In this document: one piece after another, positions 4,640 to 5,781 of the stretch
How positions within the stretch are numbered: position 1 is the stretch's first letter
Layout of the letters: each line of letters starts with the position of its first letter
Assembly: GCA_030672605.1 (NCBI GenBank)
Contig: DAOVGE010000153.1
Location: 1 to 5,781, forward strand
Origin: Methanosarcinales archaeon
Lineage (GTDB): Archaea > Halobacteriota > Methanosarcinia > Methanosarcinales > Methanogasteraceae
Reading direction: 5' to 3'
Length of the DNA: 5,781 nucleotides
The notes under the pieces: generated by a model
Told to the model about the DNA's origin: nothing
Databases searched by the model: none
The model's input: only the letters and a program-made list of their open reading frames with translations
Position numbers and translations under genes: made by a program

Positions 4640-5473
4640 ATGAAAGGAAGACAACTATGGATGATACTTGCAATAGCAACGCTTGTACTATTTCTTATTC
4701 CATATACAGTCTCCATGTTCGCCGGGCAGCATACGTTCTACGATGTGTGCGACATGGACTCAAAATGCATAAAATGTCATAAGGACGTCTGGGAGCAACT
4801 GGATAGTTGCCCGACCGTTTATGCTCACAAAAACGCGGCGAATAACAAAAATTACACGACGTACATGGCTGTCGGGGGAATCGAGTACGACGGGTCTGTG
4901 ATATATACGATGGACTTTACTGACGGGACGCATGACGACGGCGACGTTGCATATTTCCAAAACGACCACCAGTGGGAGAAGAGAGTGTACACAGGATCTT
5001 CCTTTGAACCCACCGGCGAATCTATGCTGATCAGTCTCGACACCAACGGCGACGCCGAGATTGACACCAGTGAACTCTGCAGCTTCTGCCACAACACAAC
5101 GCTCTTCGGATTGTCTGGCGTTCACACGATGAGAACGGTGCGTGTCTGCGACGACGATCGCTGCCACGGAAACCGCAATCACACATACAACGACCCGGAC
5201 TTCTTTGAGGGGGGTTCGGGCGCAACTCATGTCGGAATGAACCTCAGCCACTCCGTACATGGACCGTTTTATCTCAGCGCATCAGGCGAACCGTCACCGA
5301 ACGTTGCGGGGATGCCGTTTGGTCACGAAGCCGGTAATGTGCATGGTCAGTACATATCGAAGGGATACTGGACCTGCATGGGCTGCCATTCGGAGGCAGG
5401 AGTTGCGATAGCGTTCGGGGACTCGGAGCATTACGGACACGGGCATGAGGACGAACCAACGAGATATCGATAG
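4640..5473 (+). CDS. Secreted tetraheme c-type cytochrome with EF-hand-like loop
   Basis: An exported multihaem cytochrome of 277 aa, inferred to carry electrons outside the cytoplasmic membrane. An N-terminal signal or anchor (basic MKGR, hydrophobic about 7-20, then PYTVSMFAGQH) may be cut after Ala28. There are four covalent haem sites: CIKCH (43-47), CSFCH (147-151), the unusual CX4CH site CDDDRCH (170-176), and CMGCH (246-250). Other histidines (31, 63, 110, 162, 181, 204, 207, 229, 235) can supply distal ligands, so bis-His hexacoordination is possible. DTNGDAEIDTSE (134-145) fits the EF-hand calcium loop pattern just before haem site 2. Cys37 and Cys57 are outside haem sites and could form a disulfide. 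There is no C-terminal anchor, and the tail is His- and acid-rich. The SMFAGQH start recalls archaeal multihaem proteins of ANME and Archaeoglobales, from memory only. The haem count is seen; the partner is unknown. Confidence 0.9.
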   Translation: MKGRQLWMILAIATLVLFLIPYTVSMFAGQHTFYDVCDMDSKCIKCHKDVWEQLDSCPTVYAHKNAANNKNYTTYMAVGGIEYDGSVIYTMDFTDGTHDDGDVAYFQNDHQWEKRVYTGSSFEPTGESMLISLDTNGDAEIDTSELCSFCHNTTLFGLSGVHTMRTVRVCDDDRCHGNRNHTYNDPDFFEGGSGATHVGMNLSHSVHGPFYLSASGEPSPNVAGMPFGHEAGNVHGQYISKGYWTCMGCHSEAGVAIAFGDSEHYGHGHEDEPTRYR

Positions 5474-5550
5474 CATGAGGGCTTATGACAAAACATTCAC
5501 AGGCACTATCTGAAAATTCATTGATTTCCGTCAATTATCAGATTCATGAT

Positions 5551-5598
5551 ATTCGTCCATTCATGCCATTCGTGATAACATCACGAATGCAGACGAAT
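5551..5598. repeat. ATTCGTG-type inverted repeat
   Basis: CATTCGTGA (5567-5575) and TCACGAATG (5581-5589) pair perfectly around a 5-nt loop. The outer arms ATTCGTC (5551-5557) and GACGAAT (5592-5598) extend the structure. On each side the ATTCGT core recurs at 8-9 nt intervals, and another CACGAAT follows at 5601-5607. This pattern resembles dispersed intergenic repeats known from many archaeal and bacterial genomes. Confidence 0.7.
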
Positions 5599-5710
5599 AC
5601 CACGAATTTGGCTGCCACAAAATCTGAGCGTATCTCGCTGAAAAATTCCTGGTTCTGCCGTTTTCTGTGGTCGATAGCAGTAGCCCGCCCTCGTGTTGCA
5701 GCAATCGCGG

Positions 5711-5781
5711 GCGCCACTCCTTCGTCTTTGCGTCTCTGCGACTTTGCGTTAAATCAGAGAAACGCAAAGACGCGAGGGCGC
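5711..5781. repeat. CTTTGCG-type repeat element, cut by the window end
   Basis: Three 8-nt units in tandem, TCTTTGCG, TCTCTGCG and ACTTTGCG, occupy 5725-5748. GCGACTTTGCGTT (5738-5750) and AACGCAAAGACGC (5761-5773) form an inverted repeat matching at 12 of 13 positions with a 10-nt loop. Outer sequence GCGCCACTC (5711-5719) is nearly complementary to GAGGGCGC (5774-5781), so the structure probably continues past the window. The core sequence is of a type I recall as common between genes in unrelated prokaryotes. Confidence 0.7.

Larger units (their letters stand above)
5474..5781. other. Intergenic region rich in inverted and short-period repeats
   Basis: No gene is supported over these 308 bases. 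A weak stem (TCTGA 5509-5513 with TCAGA 5538-5542, and ATTGA 5520-5524 with TCAAT 5531-5535) follows the cytochrome stop by 35 nt and could mark transcript ends. Beyond it are two repeat elements, listed separately. The minus-strand 68-codon frame at 5561-5767 runs through these repeats and is not credible as a gene. Confidence 0.7.

Noticed and set aside
4760..5260. Minus-strand frame of 166 codons opposite the cytochrome
   Set aside because: It is the mirror of the haem-motif gene, with a Val/Arg-rich shadow composition and no family motif.
5561..5767. Minus-strand 68-codon frame
   Set aside because: It runs through the ATTCGTG and CTTTGCG repeats. Peptides of the type seen here are typical false translations of this repeat.

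Overview
The window comes from a euryarchaeon that makes coenzyme F430, so a methanogen, an anaerobic methanotroph (ANME) or a related alkane oxidiser. Three things support this. There is a complete archaeal TATA-binding protein gene. There are two genes of F430 synthesis (cfbA and cfbE), and F430 is the nickel cofactor of methyl-coenzyme M reductase. There are AT-rich archaeal TATA boxes, several set so close to start codons that transcripts would be nearly leaderless. A secreted tetraheme c-type cytochrome also points to a cytochrome-bearing lineage (ANME, Syntrophoarchaeum-like or Methanosarcinales-like) over a cytochrome-free methanogen. I cannot fix the genus from the sequence alone.

Layout. 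Positions 1-417 are mostly non-coding, with a 14-bp-stem hairpin and one doubtful small ORF. From 418 to 3815 everything reads on the minus strand. In transcription order this is cfbA and cfbE (15-nt gap), a tRNA-Val(GAC) gene with its own TATA box directly after the cfbE stop, then tbp and a TatD-like hydrolase joined by a 4-nt ATGA overlap. A divergent intergenic region (3816-3984) with two separate palindromes lies between cfbA and two plus-strand genes. These are a very small M50-type membrane metalloprotease (3985-4479) and the tetraheme cytochrome (4640-5473). From 5474 to the end there is no convincing gene, only inverted and short-period repeats of the kind dispersed between genes in many prokaryotes.

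How the genes work together. CfbA puts nickel into sirohydrochlorin at the start of the F430 pathway and CfbE closes the last ring with ATP. The middle enzymes (CfbB, CfbC, CfbD) are not in the window. tbp and the tRNA are information-processing genes. The cytochrome is predicted to work outside the cytoplasmic membrane in electron transfer. Its partner is not visible, and its link to the upstream protease is positional only. The points most worth following are the cytochrome (four haem sites, one of them CX4CH, plus an EF-hand-like calcium loop), the miniature protease next to it, the hexanucleotide-repeat insertion in cfbE, and the palindromes in the divergent promoter region.
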